Shown here: in pieces, positions 1 through 9,445 of the stretch | Layout of the letters: each line of letters begins with the position of its first letter | Numbering within the stretch: the first letter of the stretch is position 1 | NCBI RefSeq assembly: GCF_009828025.1 | Contig: NZ_WTYA01000002.1 | Span: 62,001-126,000 of the forward strand | Source: Qipengyuania algicida | Lineage (GTDB): Bacteria; Pseudomonadota; Alphaproteobacteria; Sphingomonadales; Sphingomonadaceae | Reading direction: 5' to 3' | Length of the DNA stretch: 64,000 nt | Notes under the pieces: generated by a model | What the model was told of the DNA's origin: nothing | Seen by the model: only the letters and a program-made list of their open reading frames with translations | Database searches by the model: none | Translations under genes and position numbers: made by a program

Positions 1-1
1 C

Positions 2-1066
2 GACTACGCCGACGCCGGTGCTCGTAAGCTGCTGACCTTCCGGAACAGCCGCGTTCCCTGCATCGAACTCAACGACGTACTCGGGTCCGCGCCCGGGGAA
101 AACGCGGATCAAAGCGATAGGACGCTGGTACTGATCCGCCTGGCGAGCGACGAGATATTGGCTCTGGCCGTCGACCGGGTGCACGATCATGAAGATGTCG
201 TCGTCAAGCCTCTCGCACCCGCGTTGATGCAGACAAGGCTTTACGCTGGCACCACCTTGCTCGACGACGGACGTCCGATGATGTTGCTCGACATCCCGAG
301 CATTGCGGCCACCCACGGCTTCTCGAGCGAAATTCGCAGCCGAGCCGCGCCGGATGAAAGCGCCGCATCCCGCGGTCAGGCGACGGGCGTCCCGGTGATT
401 TTGTTTGCCGGGCTCGACGGGCGCCGCCGCGCCGCGCGCCTGGCGCTGGTACGCAGGATCGATACTGTCGCGCGCGAGGCCATCGATATCGAGGGCGCGC
501 GTGCGCAAGTGGTGATTAATGGACGGATCTTCCCACTGGCCGGGCATCTTTGCGGTCCCCTGCCGGAGAAGCGATGTCGCCTGCTGCGCTTGAGCGATGG
601 ACAGGACGAACTCGCCTATGTCGTCAGGGAAGTTATCGACGCCAGCTGGGTGACCGGCGAAATTGCTCCAAGCGATGGCGATCCCAGCATTGAGGGCGTG
701 GCGCTCATAGATGGCAAGCCGGTGACGCTGATCGACGCGCGCCAGTTGTTTGCCGAGCGCCTTGGCTCCACGCAAACGGCCGGTTTGTTGACCTGTCACT
801 TGCCCGACGATGACGAATGGAGCCGCAATATCCTCCAACCGCTGTTGATCGAGGCAGGCTATGCCATCGAACACGACCGCTGCACCCAGGCCGATCTGGC
901 GATCCTATTGAGCGAGAACCCTGCCTCAGCGAGCCAATCGGCGCGCACCACTATCCGGGTTTCGTCTGAACCGGTCGGTCCGGACCATGACGGGAGCGTT
1001 TACCTGTACGATCGAGAAGCGTTGTTGAACGCCCTCGCCCGCGCAAGAACGGAGCGAGCGGCATGA
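2..1066 (+). CDS. cheA: Chemotaxis histidine kinase CheA, C-terminal part (cut by left edge)
   Basis: This is the 3' end of a CheA gene; the open frame runs in from the left edge, leaving 354 residues. The first ~105 residues are a CheW-like P5 regulatory domain (TFRNSRVPCIELNDVLG, then LALAVDRVHDHEDVVVKPL), the part that docks CheA to CheW and receptors. A second CheW-like domain seems to follow, around residues 125-250 (VPVILFAGLDGRRRAARLAL, then GVALIDGKPVTLIDARQLF). The last ~60 residues, from TAGLLTCHLPDDDEWSRNIL, look like a weak receiver or adaptor fold. The histidine phosphotransfer and ATPase domains lie outside the window. The stop codon overlaps the cheW start as ATGA, so the two are translationally coupled. 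The family call is firm; the domain duplication is inferred from visible motifs. Confidence 0.88.
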   Translation, partial: DYADAGARKLLTFRNSRVPCIELNDVLGSAPGENADQSDRTLVLIRLASDEILALAVDRVHDHEDVVVKPLAPALMQTRLYAGTTLLDDGRPMMLLDIPSIAATHGFSSEIRSRAAPDESAASRGQATGVPVILFAGLDGRRRAARLALVRRIDTVAREAIDIEGARAQVVINGRIFPLAGHLCGPLPEKRCRLLRLSDGQDELAYVVREVIDASWVTGEIAPSDGDPSIEGVALIDGKPVTLIDARQLFAERLGSTQTAGLLTCHLPDDDEWSRNILQPLLIEAGYAIEHDRCTQADLAILLSENPASASQSARTTIRVSSEPVGPDHDGSVYLYDREALLNALARARTERAA

Positions 1067-1497
1067 ACCAGCTATTGCTCCTATGCATGATCGCCGGACG
1101 CAAGGCGGCGATTGCGGCTTCGGAAGTACGCTCGGTCATCGAGATCGAAGCCTTCACGCCGGTTCCGGGAGCACCGCGCCATATCCCCGGCCTGACCGCT
1201 TTACGCAGTCAAGCGTTGACGCTGATCGATTGCCGGTCGGTGCTCGGCTTCGAGCCAAGCGAAGAGATCATCGGACTTCGTGCCGCAGTGGTCGAACTCA
1301 ACGGCCATTCCTACGCTTTGCTGCTCGACGAAGCCCATGACGTGGCTGAGGCGATGTCGGCTCCCGAGCCGGTTCCGGGTGGCTTTGGCGAAGGCTGGCA
1401 GAATGCGGCGACGGGGATGGTGGAGACGGTGGAAGGCCCGGCACTGGTTCTCGATGTCGAGCGTCTCATTGGCGGGCAACTCGCACAAGCCGCTTAA
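1063..1497 (+). CDS. cheW: Chemotaxis coupling protein CheW
   Basis: A 144-residue single-domain CheW, the usual length is 140-170. It links CheA to chemoreceptors in the polar array. Typical segments are the N-terminal strand with AGRKAAIAASEVRSVIEI, the turn PGAPRHIPGLTALRSQALTLI, and YALLLDEAHDVAEA near residue 85. The ATG overlaps the cheA stop by four bases and a GGAG-type ribosome site lies just upstream. It sits in an ordered cheA-cheW-cheY-cheB-cheR cluster, which supports the call over a free-standing CheA P5 domain. Cytoplasmic, membrane-associated. Confidence 0.9.
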   Translation: MNQLLLLCMIAGRKAAIAASEVRSVIEIEAFTPVPGAPRHIPGLTALRSQALTLIDCRSVLGFEPSEEIIGLRAAVVELNGHSYALLLDEAHDVAEAMSAPEPVPGGFGEGWQNAATGMVETVEGPALVLDVERLIGGQLAQAA

Positions 1498-1560
1498 GCG
1501 AAAAGTTACCGCTTCCCTGTAAACGGATACAGAAATTGATTTTGTAGGGGCGCCAGCAAC

Positions 1561-1926
1561 ATGAAGACCTGTCTCGTTGTCGACGATTCGCGGGTGATCC
1601 GCAAGGTTTCGCGGCATATTCTCGAAACCCTTGGCTTTTCCGTGCGCGAAGCTGAAAACGGCCAGCAAGGCTTGGATCGGTGCGCAGAGGAGATGCCCGA
1701 GGTGGTCCTGCTCGACTGGAACATGCCGGTGATGACCGGTATCGAGTTCATCACCCAGTTGCGCCAGCGCGAAGGCGGGCAAAAACCCAAGGTGGTGTTC
1801 TGCACGACCGAGAACGATGTCGCCCACATTCGCGAGGCGATCGACGCTGGTGCGGACGAATACGTCATGAAGCCCTTCGACCACGAGACATTGCAGATCA
1901 AGCTGCAGCTCGTTGGCATGGCCTGA
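1561..1926 (+). CDS. cheY: CheY-type single-domain response regulator
   Basis: A 121-residue stand-alone receiver domain. Acidic pocket residues are at VVDDS (residues 7-9), the phospho-acceptor is Asp52 in LLDWNMPVMTG, the switch threonine lies in FCTTENDV (82-83) and the conserved lysine is Lys104 in VMKPF. It carries no output domain, so it should signal to the flagellar motor or act as a phosphate sink for CheA. It sits 63 bases after cheW and 11 bases before cheB, in the same operon. Which of these two roles it plays cannot be told from sequence. Confidence 0.9.
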   Translation: MKTCLVVDDSRVIRKVSRHILETLGFSVREAENGQQGLDRCAEEMPEVVLLDWNMPVMTGIEFITQLRQREGGQKPKVVFCTTENDVAHIREAIDAGADEYVMKPFDHETLQIKLQLVGMA

Positions 1927-1937
1927 GGACAGGCACC

Positions 1938-3041
1938 ATGACAGCGGCATTACGCCGGGATCAGTTCACGACCGGCACCACCGATTTATCCAGCAACACC
2001 AGCGGACCGGAAACGACCCGGGTCATGCTGATCGACGATTCGCTCACGGTGCGGACTGTTTTTTCGCGCATGATCGACCGGGAAGGCGATCTGGAGGTCG
2101 TCGCCCAGGCCGGAACTGCCGAACAGGCGCTGATGACGCTGCGTGCGGTCGCGGTGGACGTGATCCTGCTCGATCTGGAGATGCCGGGGATGGGCGGCAT
2201 CGAAGCGCTGCCCAAGCTGCTCGAAACCGCAGGCAAGGCGCAGGTGCTGGTCGTTTCCTCACTGACCGCCGATGGCGCCGAAGCGACATTGACGGCACTG
2301 CAAATCGGCGCCGCCGACACGATGCTGAAGCCGCGTCCCGGAGGGTTCGACGAGGATTACAAGCAAAACCTGCTCAGCAGAATCCGGGCACTCGGCGGCA
2401 AGCAGGCCGAAGTAATCGGTGCAACACCGGAAGCAAGCGCGCCTGCGCCGGGTACACCGCTGAAGCCCAGGGCCGTCGCAATCGGCGCATCGACCGGCGG
2501 TATCCACGCGCTCAACCTGTTCCTACGCAAGCTGCCGCGCCAGTTCGACCTGCCGCTGCTCATAACCCAGCATTTGCCGGAAAGCTTCATCCCGGTGTTC
2601 GCCAATCAGATGGAAATGGCGTCAGGACGCAAGGCAAGGCTTGCCGACGAGGGTGTCATCGTCGAACGCGGAGAAATCCTGATCGCGCCGGGACATGGCC
2701 ACATGATTTTGCGCAAGCAGGCTGGTCGGGTGGTTATCGGACTGGCGTTCCACGATGTTCCGAGCGGCTGCCGCCCGTCGGTCGACCCGATGTTCGCCAG
2801 CGCAGCCGACGCTTATGACGGCCATGTCGCGGCAATTCTGTTATCGGGCATGGGCAGGGATGGCAGCGAAGGCGCCCGGCATCTGGCGCAGGCTGGCGGC
2901 GCGGTTCTGGCGCAGGATGAAGCCTCCAGCGCGGTCTGGGGAATGCCCCGGATGGTCGCCGAAAGCGGCCTGGCTCATGCTGTTCTCCCGCCGGAAGGCC
3001 TGGCCGCGAAAGTGGCGGTCATGGCGGGCGGCAATTGGTGA
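1938..3041 (+). CDS. cheB: Protein-glutamate methylesterase CheB
   Basis: A 367-residue CheB that removes methyl groups from receptor glutamates and deamidates receptor glutamines, giving adaptation. The receiver spans residues ~28-140 with phospho-acceptor Asp79 in ILLDLEMPG and lysine in MLKPRPGG. After a linker, the methylesterase domain begins near residue 178; the catalytic triad is visible as Ser185 (GASTGG), His212 (TQHLP) and Asp308 (LSGMGRDG). The ATG at 1938 was chosen because the frame remains open upstream but the family begins here, just after the cheY stop. Its stop codon overlaps the cheR start. Confidence 0.92.
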   Translation: MTAALRRDQFTTGTTDLSSNTSGPETTRVMLIDDSLTVRTVFSRMIDREGDLEVVAQAGTAEQALMTLRAVAVDVILLDLEMPGMGGIEALPKLLETAGKAQVLVVSSLTADGAEATLTALQIGAADTMLKPRPGGFDEDYKQNLLSRIRALGGKQAEVIGATPEASAPAPGTPLKPRAVAIGASTGGIHALNLFLRKLPRQFDLPLLITQHLPESFIPVFANQMEMASGRKARLADEGVIVERGEILIAPGHGHMILRKQAGRVVIGLAFHDVPSGCRPSVDPMFASAADAYDGHVAAILLSGMGRDGSEGARHLAQAGGAVLAQDEASSAVWGMPRMVAESGLAHAVLPPEGLAAKVAVMAGGNW

Positions 3042-3913
3042 CTGCAAACGATCCAGCCTATCGGGTGATTGCCGACCTGCTCGAGGCGCGCACCGGGCAA
3101 ACGCTGACTGAGGGTCGGATGTGGCGGGTGCCGTCCGCATTGGCTGGTGTATTCCGGGAGCGCGGCATTTCGAACGTCGATCAGCTGGTTTGCCTGCTTG
3201 ACAATCCCGCCGAGCATCGGCTCGCGGGAGAGGTGGTCGAAGCCCTGCTCAACCACGAAACCTACTTCTTTCGCGATCAGGCCTCCTTCGCCGCACTGGA
3301 GAACGACGTGCTGCCCGAACTCGCGCGTGCCAATGCAGCCACCCGCCAGATCGCAATCTGGTGCGCAGGTTGCTCCACCGGTCAGGAGGCGCTGTCGCTG
3401 GCCATGCTGTTCGCCGAGCAGGCGTCCCAGTGGAACGGCTGGCGAATTTCAATCCTTGGCACGGACATTTCGGCCAAGGCGATCAGCGCGGCGCGAACCG
3501 GGCATTACTCCCAGTTCGAAATCCAGCGTGGCATAAGCGTTGCGCAAATGCTCGACTACTTTACCGAGCACAAAGGCGGCTGGCAGGCGAGCGAGACAAT
3601 ACGCTCGCTCGTGCGTTTCCAGCAACACAATCTGCTCGATTCTCCTCCGCTTCCAGCCCGTTTTGACCTGATCCTGTGCCGCAACGTGCTGCTTTATTTC
3701 GATCCGGCTACACGCGCCAAGGCATTCGCGCGGATGCGCGGCGCCATAAATCCCGATGGACGGCTGGTGCTTGGCGCCGGGGAAACGGTCGTCGGCCAAA
3801 CCGACCAATTCGTCAGCGCCAGTCGCGGCGTTGCACTTTATCGACCGCAATCAACGAACGTGACTTCAACCCAATTTATCGATCAGCCTTACACGCTGCG
3901 AGCACGGGCATAA
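3038..3913 (+). CDS. cheR: Chemotaxis protein methyltransferase CheR
   Basis: A ~291-residue SAM-dependent methyltransferase that methylates receptor glutamates, opposing CheB. The N-terminal helical domain is residues 1-80; the SAM site is in CAGCSTGQEALSLAM (near residue 110) and ILGTDISAKAISAA; FDLILCRNVLLYFD is the CheR signature near 210. I prefer the GTG at 3038, which overlaps the cheB stop (GTGA), over an in-frame TTG one codon earlier. No C-terminal receptor-tethering peptide or TPR extension is present. The gene ends the che operon; a 62-base gap separates it from the GGDEF-EAL gene. Confidence 0.92.
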   Translation: MTANDPAYRVIADLLEARTGQTLTEGRMWRVPSALAGVFRERGISNVDQLVCLLDNPAEHRLAGEVVEALLNHETYFFRDQASFAALENDVLPELARANAATRQIAIWCAGCSTGQEALSLAMLFAEQASQWNGWRISILGTDISAKAISAARTGHYSQFEIQRGISVAQMLDYFTEHKGGWQASETIRSLVRFQQHNLLDSPPLPARFDLILCRNVLLYFDPATRAKAFARMRGAINPDGRLVLGAGETVVGQTDQFVSASRGVALYRPQSTNVTSTQFIDQPYTLRARA

Positions 3914-3975
3914 TCACTTTACCTTTCCTTAGCCGGACGGCCGGTAGATACACAAAATCAACCGGTCAGCTGCTG

Positions 3976-5553
3976 ATGAGACGAAAAATCAAAATGATAA
4001 CTCAGCATCGCCCTACCGGCTCATACCGGCGTCTGGCCGCATTTGCGCCTCCGGCGTCGCTGTTTTTCATCTTTCTGACGACCGTAACGATGTTGATGAT
4101 GGCGCGTCACCGCAGCGCCGTGTCCGATTACGTCGTAGCAGGGGTTCTCGTATTCGGTGTCATTACCCTGATCGCGATCCGGCGAGGGTTAGCGCATATC
4201 CGGCAGCTTGACCAGGTTAGCCTGATCGACGGCCTAACCGGACTGAGTAGTCGCGAATCGTTCCACGCCGACTACAAAGAGCTTGCAGCGAACGACGAAG
4301 AACTTGCCGTAGCTCTGGTCGATCTTGATGGCTTTCTGATGGTCAACGAGCATCACGGCCATGCGATCGGTGACGAGGTGCTGCGCCGATGCAGTGCGAT
4401 CCTTAACACGCAGGTAGGCGATGAGGCGAAGCTTTATCGGATGGGTGGCGATGAATTTGCGCTACTGATGTCCGGCAAGCTTGCCGGCACCTTGCTCGAA
4501 GGCCTGTGCCGCAATGTAATCGAGCGGCTGTCGCGACCCCTGCAGGTATACAATCTGTCGCTGACACTAGGTGCCAGCATCGGCCTGTCCCGTTGCAGCC
4601 CGGGTAAACCGGCCAGCGCTTCGGAAATGCTGCGACGGGCCGATGTCTCGATGTATGCCTCCAAACGTGCCGGCAAGGGGCGGTGCACCTGGTTCACTGC
4701 CGAATTCGACGCCAACCGGGCGCAGACCCGCGATATCGATGAGGATCTGCGGCAGGCTTTGGTCCACGACCAGTTTTCCCTGCTTTACCAGCCGCTGGTC
4801 GATTGCGATACAGCCCGGGTCGCGTGCGTGGAAGCACTGCTGCGCTGGCATCGCCCGGACGGCAAATCCATCGGACCTGATGTATTCGTCCCGGTGGCCG
4901 AGCAATCGGGGCTAATCCTCCCGATCGGCCTGTGGGTGTTGCGGCGCGCCTGCATGGATGCGCTGGCGTGGGACGAGATCATGCTGAGTGTGAACATTTC
5001 CGCCGCACAGCTGCGCAACGCGGAGTTTCCTGTCCAGCTGGGCCAGATTCTCGAGGAAACAGGCTTCGATCCCGGTCGGCTGGAACTGGAAATCACCGAG
5101 ACCTGCCTGGTCCTTGATCCGGTGGTGGCAGAACGCAGCCTGGCGATGATCCGCAACTTCGGCGTCAATGTTGTCCTGGACGATTTCGGCACCGGCTTTG
5201 CCTCCTTCGGCTTCCTGCGCCAGTTCCGGTTCGAAAAGCTCAAGATCGATCGGAGCCTGGTCGAGGAGGCGGAAACCGACGAAGCCAGCCGCGCGGTCAT
5301 GCTCTCCAGCGTCACGGTAGCGCGCGCGATGCGTATGAAGGTCACGGCCGAAGGCGTCGAAACCGAGGAACAGGCGAGGATGGTTCGCGCGGCAGGTTGC
5401 GACCAGATCCAGGGATGGCTGTATTTCAAGGCTATGCCCGCAGCGGAAATCGGCAAATATCTCAACCGGCCGCTCGACATGGCATCCATCTACCTCGGGC
5501 ATAGCAGCGCGCAAGCCGAACTGTTCGACGAACCGGAACGAAAGATCGCCTGA
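3976..5553 (+). CDS. Membrane-anchored GGDEF-EAL cyclic-di-GMP enzyme
   Basis: About 525 residues if started at the ATG at 3976 (a second ATG, 3994, is possible). Two N-terminal membrane helices (roughly residues 20-45 and 52-70) are joined by a very short loop. The GGDEF domain has an intact GGDEF motif ([10 protein letters not shown]), but I see no RxxD inhibitory site five residues before it. The EAL domain has EALLRW, LEITET, DDFGTG, KIDRS, AEGVET and QG, the residues needed for phosphodiesterase activity. It could therefore both make and break cyclic di-GMP. It follows the che operon on the same strand, which suggests coordination of swimming with the c-di-GMP pool. Confidence 0.9.
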   Translation: MRRKIKMITQHRPTGSYRRLAAFAPPASLFFIFLTTVTMLMMARHRSAVSDYVVAGVLVFGVITLIAIRRGLAHIRQLDQVSLIDGLTGLSSRESFHADYKELAANDEELAVALVDLDGFLMVNEHHGHAIGDEVLRRCSAILNTQVGDEAKLYRMGGDEFALLMSGKLAGTLLEGLCRNVIERLSRPLQVYNLSLTLGASIGLSRCSPGKPASASEMLRRADVSMYASKRAGKGRCTWFTAEFDANRAQTRDIDEDLRQALVHDQFSLLYQPLVDCDTARVACVEALLRWHRPDGKSIGPDVFVPVAEQSGLILPIGLWVLRRACMDALAWDEIMLSVNISAAQLRNAEFPVQLGQILEETGFDPGRLELEITETCLVLDPVVAERSLAMIRNFGVNVVLDDFGTGFASFGFLRQFRFEKLKIDRSLVEEAETDEASRAVMLSSVTVARAMRMKVTAEGVETEEQARMVRAAGCDQIQGWLYFKAMPAAEIGKYLNRPLDMASIYLGHSSAQAELFDEPERKIA

Positions 5554-5645
5554 ACCGCAACCGCGCAGGGCCGCACTTTAACGCGGTGTCAAGCATCTCC
5601 GAATATGGTGAACCCTGCATTGAGACACAGGAGATCACCGCAATC

Positions 5646-6989
5646 ATGAACGCGCCGACGGCCATTGTCGCTCAGAGCCTGACCGAGGAAATCGCGCAGC
5701 TCGCGGTAGAGCCGACCAGCATCGTCGAAGAACGCTACTGGCTGGCCAAATGGTTCAACCGTTTGCCGGTCGATCGCAAGCTTCTGCTGACTTCGGGCAC
5801 GCCGATGTTCGCACTCAGCGTGGTGACAATTCTTGCGCTGATCGGATTCATCTGGCCGGCGACCATCCATTTCATGGCGCCTCTGGTCATCATCGTCGCG
5901 GGTCTCGGCCTGTTCTTCGGCTTTCTCGAAACGCGTCGAATGATCCGCGATACGATTCGCCCGCTGCGCAGCATCGTCCGTGAGATGACCCGAATTAGTG
6001 AAGGCCAGCGCGATATTTCCGTTCCTGCTCTGGACCGAGTGGACGAGATCGGTGATCTCGCACGCGCGCTGAGGCTCAATCTCAAGGCTGCCCATAAGGT
6101 CGACGAATTGTTCGAGGCGCGCAAGCATTCCGCCCAGCAGCGCCAGGACGAGCTGCTGTCGCTCGCGGCGAGCTTCGAAACCTCGATCGGCGAAGTCGTC
6201 GGCGGCGTGGCTTCGGCATCGAGCCAGCTACGCTCGACCGCCAGCGCCATGGCCTCTGCTGCAGAGCAGGCGCATCGGCAAACCACGCTGGTTGCGCAAT
6301 CGATGGATCGCGCTTCCGGGGGCGTCACCGCCGCCGCTGCTGCGTCGGACGAATTTGCCATGTCGATTGGCGAGATCAGCCGTCAGGCGACCAATTCGGC
6401 CGAGCTTGCGCGAAATGCGACCAATGCAGCCGCACAGGCCGACCACACGATCTCCACGCTCGCAAGCTCGGCCAGCGAAATCGAACAGATCGTCGAACTG
6501 ATTTCCTCTATTGCGCAGCGCACCAACCTCCTGGCGCTCAATGCCTCGATCGAGGCCGCGCGCGGCGGCGAAGCCGGGCGCGGGTTTGCCGTCGTCGCCT
6601 CTGAAGTGAAGGAGCTCGCCGCACAGACCAGCCGCGCGACCGAACAGGTTGCCGAGCAGATTCGCGAGATGCAGAACTCTACCGGCGCCAGCGTGAACGC
6701 GTTGCGCTCCATCGGAGACCAGATCAAGCAGCTGGAAACGACTGCCGTGGCGATTGCCAGCGCGGTCGATCAGCAGTCTGTCGCAGGGCAAGACCTTGCG
6801 CGTTCCATCGACCTCGCGGCGCGAAGCTCCGACGAGGTTGCCTCGAACGTCGACCAGGTGCGCGAAGCGTCGAGCAGCACCGGAGCCGCCGCCAGCCAGG
6901 TGCTGACATCGGCGACCGAGCTGGAAGATCAGGCCGCCATGCTCAACCACAAGGTGGCGGATTTCCTCTCGCAGGTTCGCGCCTCCTGA
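5646..6989 (+). CDS. Methyl-accepting chemotaxis protein without a periplasmic sensor
   Basis: A 447-residue chemoreceptor. Two membrane helices lie around residues 40-85 with hardly any periplasmic loop, followed by a HAMP segment ([18 protein letters not shown] onward) and a long cytoplasmic coiled coil. The hairpin tip is canonical: [19 protein letters not shown] then [15 protein letters not shown]. The ATG at 5646 is preceded by an AGGAG ribosome site; an in-frame GTG at 5586 would add 20 residues but lacks one. With no ligand-binding domain, it probably senses energy state, membrane state or a partner protein. It likely works with the CheA/W/B/R encoded upstream. Confidence 0.9.
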   Translation: MNAPTAIVAQSLTEEIAQLAVEPTSIVEERYWLAKWFNRLPVDRKLLLTSGTPMFALSVVTILALIGFIWPATIHFMAPLVIIVAGLGLFFGFLETRRMIRDTIRPLRSIVREMTRISEGQRDISVPALDRVDEIGDLARALRLNLKAAHKVDELFEARKHSAQQRQDELLSLAASFETSIGEVVGGVASASSQLRSTASAMASAAEQAHRQTTLVAQSMDRASGGVTAAAAASDEFAMSIGEISRQATNSAELARNATNAAAQADHTISTLASSASEIEQIVELISSIAQRTNLLALNASIEAARGGEAGRGFAVVASEVKELAAQTSRATEQVAEQIREMQNSTGASVNALRSIGDQIKQLETTAVAIASAVDQQSVAGQDLARSIDLAARSSDEVASNVDQVREASSSTGAAASQVLTSATELEDQAAMLNHKVADFLSQVRAS

Positions 6990-7001
6990 CGACGGCGCGC
7001 G

Positions 7002-7883
7002 TCACTCGCCGATCTGGGCGAGGATCTGTTGTGCGCGGGACAGGTGCGGGCGGTCGAGCATCCCCTTGCGCCAGCCGATTGCCCCGGCACCGGGGTTGGC
7101 CTCGAACAGGCTAACGATCTCGCGCGCTTCGGCAAGCTCTTCCTCGCTCGGCGTGAAGGCAGCGTTGATCACCTCGACCTGCGCGGGATGGATCGCCAGC
7201 ATTCCGCGGAATCCGTCGCGCCGGACCTGCTCGGCGCGCGCCTTCAATCCGTCGAGATCACGGAAATCGCCCATGATCGTCTCGATCGGTGCGACCCCTG
7301 CTGACGCCGCGCCGAGGAGGCACAGGCTACGCGCGAGTTCGAACACGGGACGATAGCGCCCTTCACTATCGGTATTGCCGAGCGCGCCGAGCGCATCCGC
7401 CAGATCCTCCGCACCCCAGGTCATCCCCTCAAGCCGCGGAGCATTGCGATAGGTGCCGGTGGTGAACATCGCCGCCGCAGTTTCGGTCACCAGCGCGATC
7501 ACCCGCGTGCTGCCCGCCTCAATGCCGTGCTTTTTCTCCAGCTTGGTGAGCATGGTATCGAGCCGCTCGACATCGTGACCCCCTTCGGCCTTGGGCAGCA
7601 TGATTCCACCCGGAGCTTTGGGCATCACCGCATCGAGATCTTCTTGAGTCATTCCCCCATCTAGCGGGTTTACACGGACCCAGATCCGCCCGCGCTGGTC
7701 AGCATTGGCAGCAAGGAAATCGGCCACCATGCTGCGCGCTTGGGGCTTCGCCTCCAACGCAACTGCGTCTTCCAGATCGAGGATCACCCGGTCCGCCGGT
7801 CCGGCGAGAGCTTTCTCCATCTTCCTCTCGCTGTCTCCGGGTGCGAACAACCATGAGCGCAGGGGGAATTGAGTGGTGGACAT
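7002..7883 (-). CDS. HpcH/HpaI-type CoA ester lyase (CitE/malyl-CoA lyase-like)
   Basis: A 293-residue member of the CitE-like family, TIM-barrel enzymes that cleave or thio-esterify beta-hydroxyacyl-CoA compounds such as malyl-, citramalyl- or methylmalyl-CoA. Visible hallmarks are LRSWLFAPGDSERKMEKAL at the N-terminus, ILDLEDAV with the metal-binding acid, RVNPLDGG, and VTETAAAMF with the second metal ligand. The ATG at 7883 was chosen over two upstream in-frame starts because the family begins with the short segment before RSWLF. It converges on the chemoreceptor gene with only 12 bases between them and is divergent from xdhC. The exact substrate cannot be read from sequence. Confidence 0.82.
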   Translation of the reverse strand: MSTTQFPLRSWLFAPGDSERKMEKALAGPADRVILDLEDAVALEAKPQARSMVADFLAANADQRGRIWVRVNPLDGGMTQEDLDAVMPKAPGGIMLPKAEGGHDVERLDTMLTKLEKKHGIEAGSTRVIALVTETAAAMFTTGTYRNAPRLEGMTWGAEDLADALGALGNTDSEGRYRPVFELARSLCLLGAASAGVAPIETIMGDFRDLDGLKARAEQVRRDGFRGMLAIHPAQVEVINAAFTPSEEELAEAREIVSLFEANPGAGAIGWRKGMLDRPHLSRAQQILAQIGE

Positions 7884-7974
7884 GACTTTGATCCTCGAAC
7901 TGTCTGGTTTGCGCATAGCGCCTAACAAATGATCTCGCCTGCGCACAGCCTCGCAATGCGGGCGACCAGTCGCT

Positions 7975-8868
7975 ATGTGGCATTGCGTGACCGATCTCGC
8001 ACTTTCTCAAACAGACGGGCAATCGCAGGTGCAACCTCGCGCACCTCTGGATCCCGACCACGCAGCACTGGCTGCTGCGTGCGAGGAGGGTGTCGGCCTC
8101 GCGACAATTGCCGGGATCGAGGGCAGTTTCTCCCGTCGCCTTGGCGCGCAGCTCGCCGTGCGATCCGACGGATCGGTTGTCGGCAGCCTCGCCGACGGTT
8201 GTCTCGAACGTCAGCTTGCCACCGATTTGCTCGCGCTCACCGAACCTTGCCTGAAGCGCTATGGGCGCGGATCGCCGCAGATCGATTTTCGGCTGCCCTG
8301 CGGCGGTGGGCTCGATATCTGGCTTGATCCCGCGCCCGACCGGATGGCGTGTCGCACCGCTATCGAGGCATTGGAGGCGCGGCGACCTGCAAGTCTCGCA
8401 ATGCCGTCTGGCTCGCCGATGGCCCGCAGAGGCTACATCCCCGCCCTCAAACTGCGCATCTTCGGCGAAGGACCGGAACCAGAAGCTCTGGAACGACTGG
8501 CCATCGCGGCGGGCTACGCCGTCGACGGCATAGCCAAGGCCGACTTGTCTTTGGGACAGCCGTCGCGGCTGCCCGTCGCCGATACGTGGACAGCGATTAT
8601 CCTGCTGTTCCACGACCACGAATGGGAAGCTGCATTGCTGCAGGAAGCGCTCGCCAGTCCGGCCTTCTATGTCGGAGCGCAGGGCGGTGAAGGCGCACGG
8701 GTGGCGCGGGCGGCGCAACTGCTTGCCAATGGAACGCCCGAGGAAGATCTTGCGCAGTTACGCAGCCCGATCGGGGCAGTCGCTGCCTGCCGTACGCCCG
8801 AAACGCTGGCACTGTCGATCCTTGCCGAGGTAGCCGGAGCCTATGAGCACCTCCACGCCCCTGCTTGA
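7975..8868 (+). CDS. XdhC/CoxI-family molybdenum hydroxylase maturation factor
   Basis: A 297-residue XdhC/CoxI-like protein. XdhC proteins bind molybdenum cofactor and help insert its sulfido form into xanthine dehydrogenase-type enzymes. The N-terminal domain carries GSLADGCLERQLATDLL, equivalent to the family GS(I/L)xGGCLE signature; a Rossmann-type domain follows (LKLRIFGEGPEPEALERL) and the C-terminus has FYVGAQGGEGARVARAAQLL followed by SPIG. The start at 7975 is the first ATG; a later start is possible. It overlaps the next gene, a MocA-like cytidylyltransferase, by 26 bases, a pairing usual for molybdenum hydroxylases, though no such hydroxylase lies nearby. Confidence 0.8.
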   Translation: MWHCVTDLALSQTDGQSQVQPRAPLDPDHAALAAACEEGVGLATIAGIEGSFSRRLGAQLAVRSDGSVVGSLADGCLERQLATDLLALTEPCLKRYGRGSPQIDFRLPCGGGLDIWLDPAPDRMACRTAIEALEARRPASLAMPSGSPMARRGYIPALKLRIFGEGPEPEALERLAIAAGYAVDGIAKADLSLGQPSRLPVADTWTAIILLFHDHEWEAALLQEALASPAFYVGAQGGEGARVARAAQLLANGTPEEDLAQLRSPIGAVAACRTPETLALSILAEVAGAYEHLHAPA

Positions 8869-9445
8869 TCCGGGCATCGCGCTGGTCCTGCTCGCAGCCG
8901 GGAGCGCGCGCCGGTTCGGAGGCGACAAGCTCAGCGCGGAATGCGGTGGCAAGCGGGTGATAGAATGGGCGTTGGAGGCGGCAGAAAAGGCCGGATTCGT
9001 TACGCGAACGATTGTCCTCCCAGTCGGCAAGGAATCTCTCATGACTAGCGTGTCGGGTTGGCAAGTCGTCGAAAATCCCGCACCGGATGAAGGGCTGGCG
9101 AGTTCAATTCGCGTTGCAGTCAAAGCTGTCGGAACCGCGCAACGACTGGTCATCGCGCTTGCCGATATGCCCTTGGTCGCGCCAAGCCATCTGCGCGCGC
9201 TGGCGCTGGCAGATGGGACGGTTTTTACCGAACACAGCGCTGGGCGCGCAGGCGTTCCCGCAGCTTTCCCGCGCGGCGCATTCCGGCAATTGTCGGAACT
9301 CAAAGGCGATCGCGGCGCGGCGATTTTGGCGGGGACGATCGACCACACGATGCTGAGCCCTGCCGATCCATCAAACCTGATCGACGTGGATACGCCCGCC
9401 GCGCTGGCCGAAGCGTCAGACCTCCTTGGCGCGCTCAAAAGATAG
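8843..9445 (+). CDS. MocA-like molybdenum cofactor cytidylyltransferase
   Basis: A 200-residue nucleotidyltransferase of the MobA/MocA type. MocA transfers CMP to molybdopterin to form the MCD cofactor used by xanthine dehydrogenase-family enzymes. The nucleotide-binding loop LVLLAAGSARRFGGDKL is near residue 15-30, followed by PDEGLASSIR and ALADMPLV with the metal-binding Asp. It overlaps xdhC by 26 bases and so is co-translated with it; that partner favours MocA over MobA, but MobA-like use of GTP is not excluded. Its 3' end overlaps the convergent DUF2891 gene by 30 bases. Confidence 0.8.
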   Translation: MSTSTPLLDPGIALVLLAAGSARRFGGDKLSAECGGKRVIEWALEAAEKAGFVTRTIVLPVGKESLMTSVSGWQVVENPAPDEGLASSIRVAVKAVGTAQRLVIALADMPLVAPSHLRALALADGTVFTEHSAGRAGVPAAFPRGAFRQLSELKGDRGAAILAGTIDHTMLSPADPSNLIDVDTPAALAEASDLLGALKR

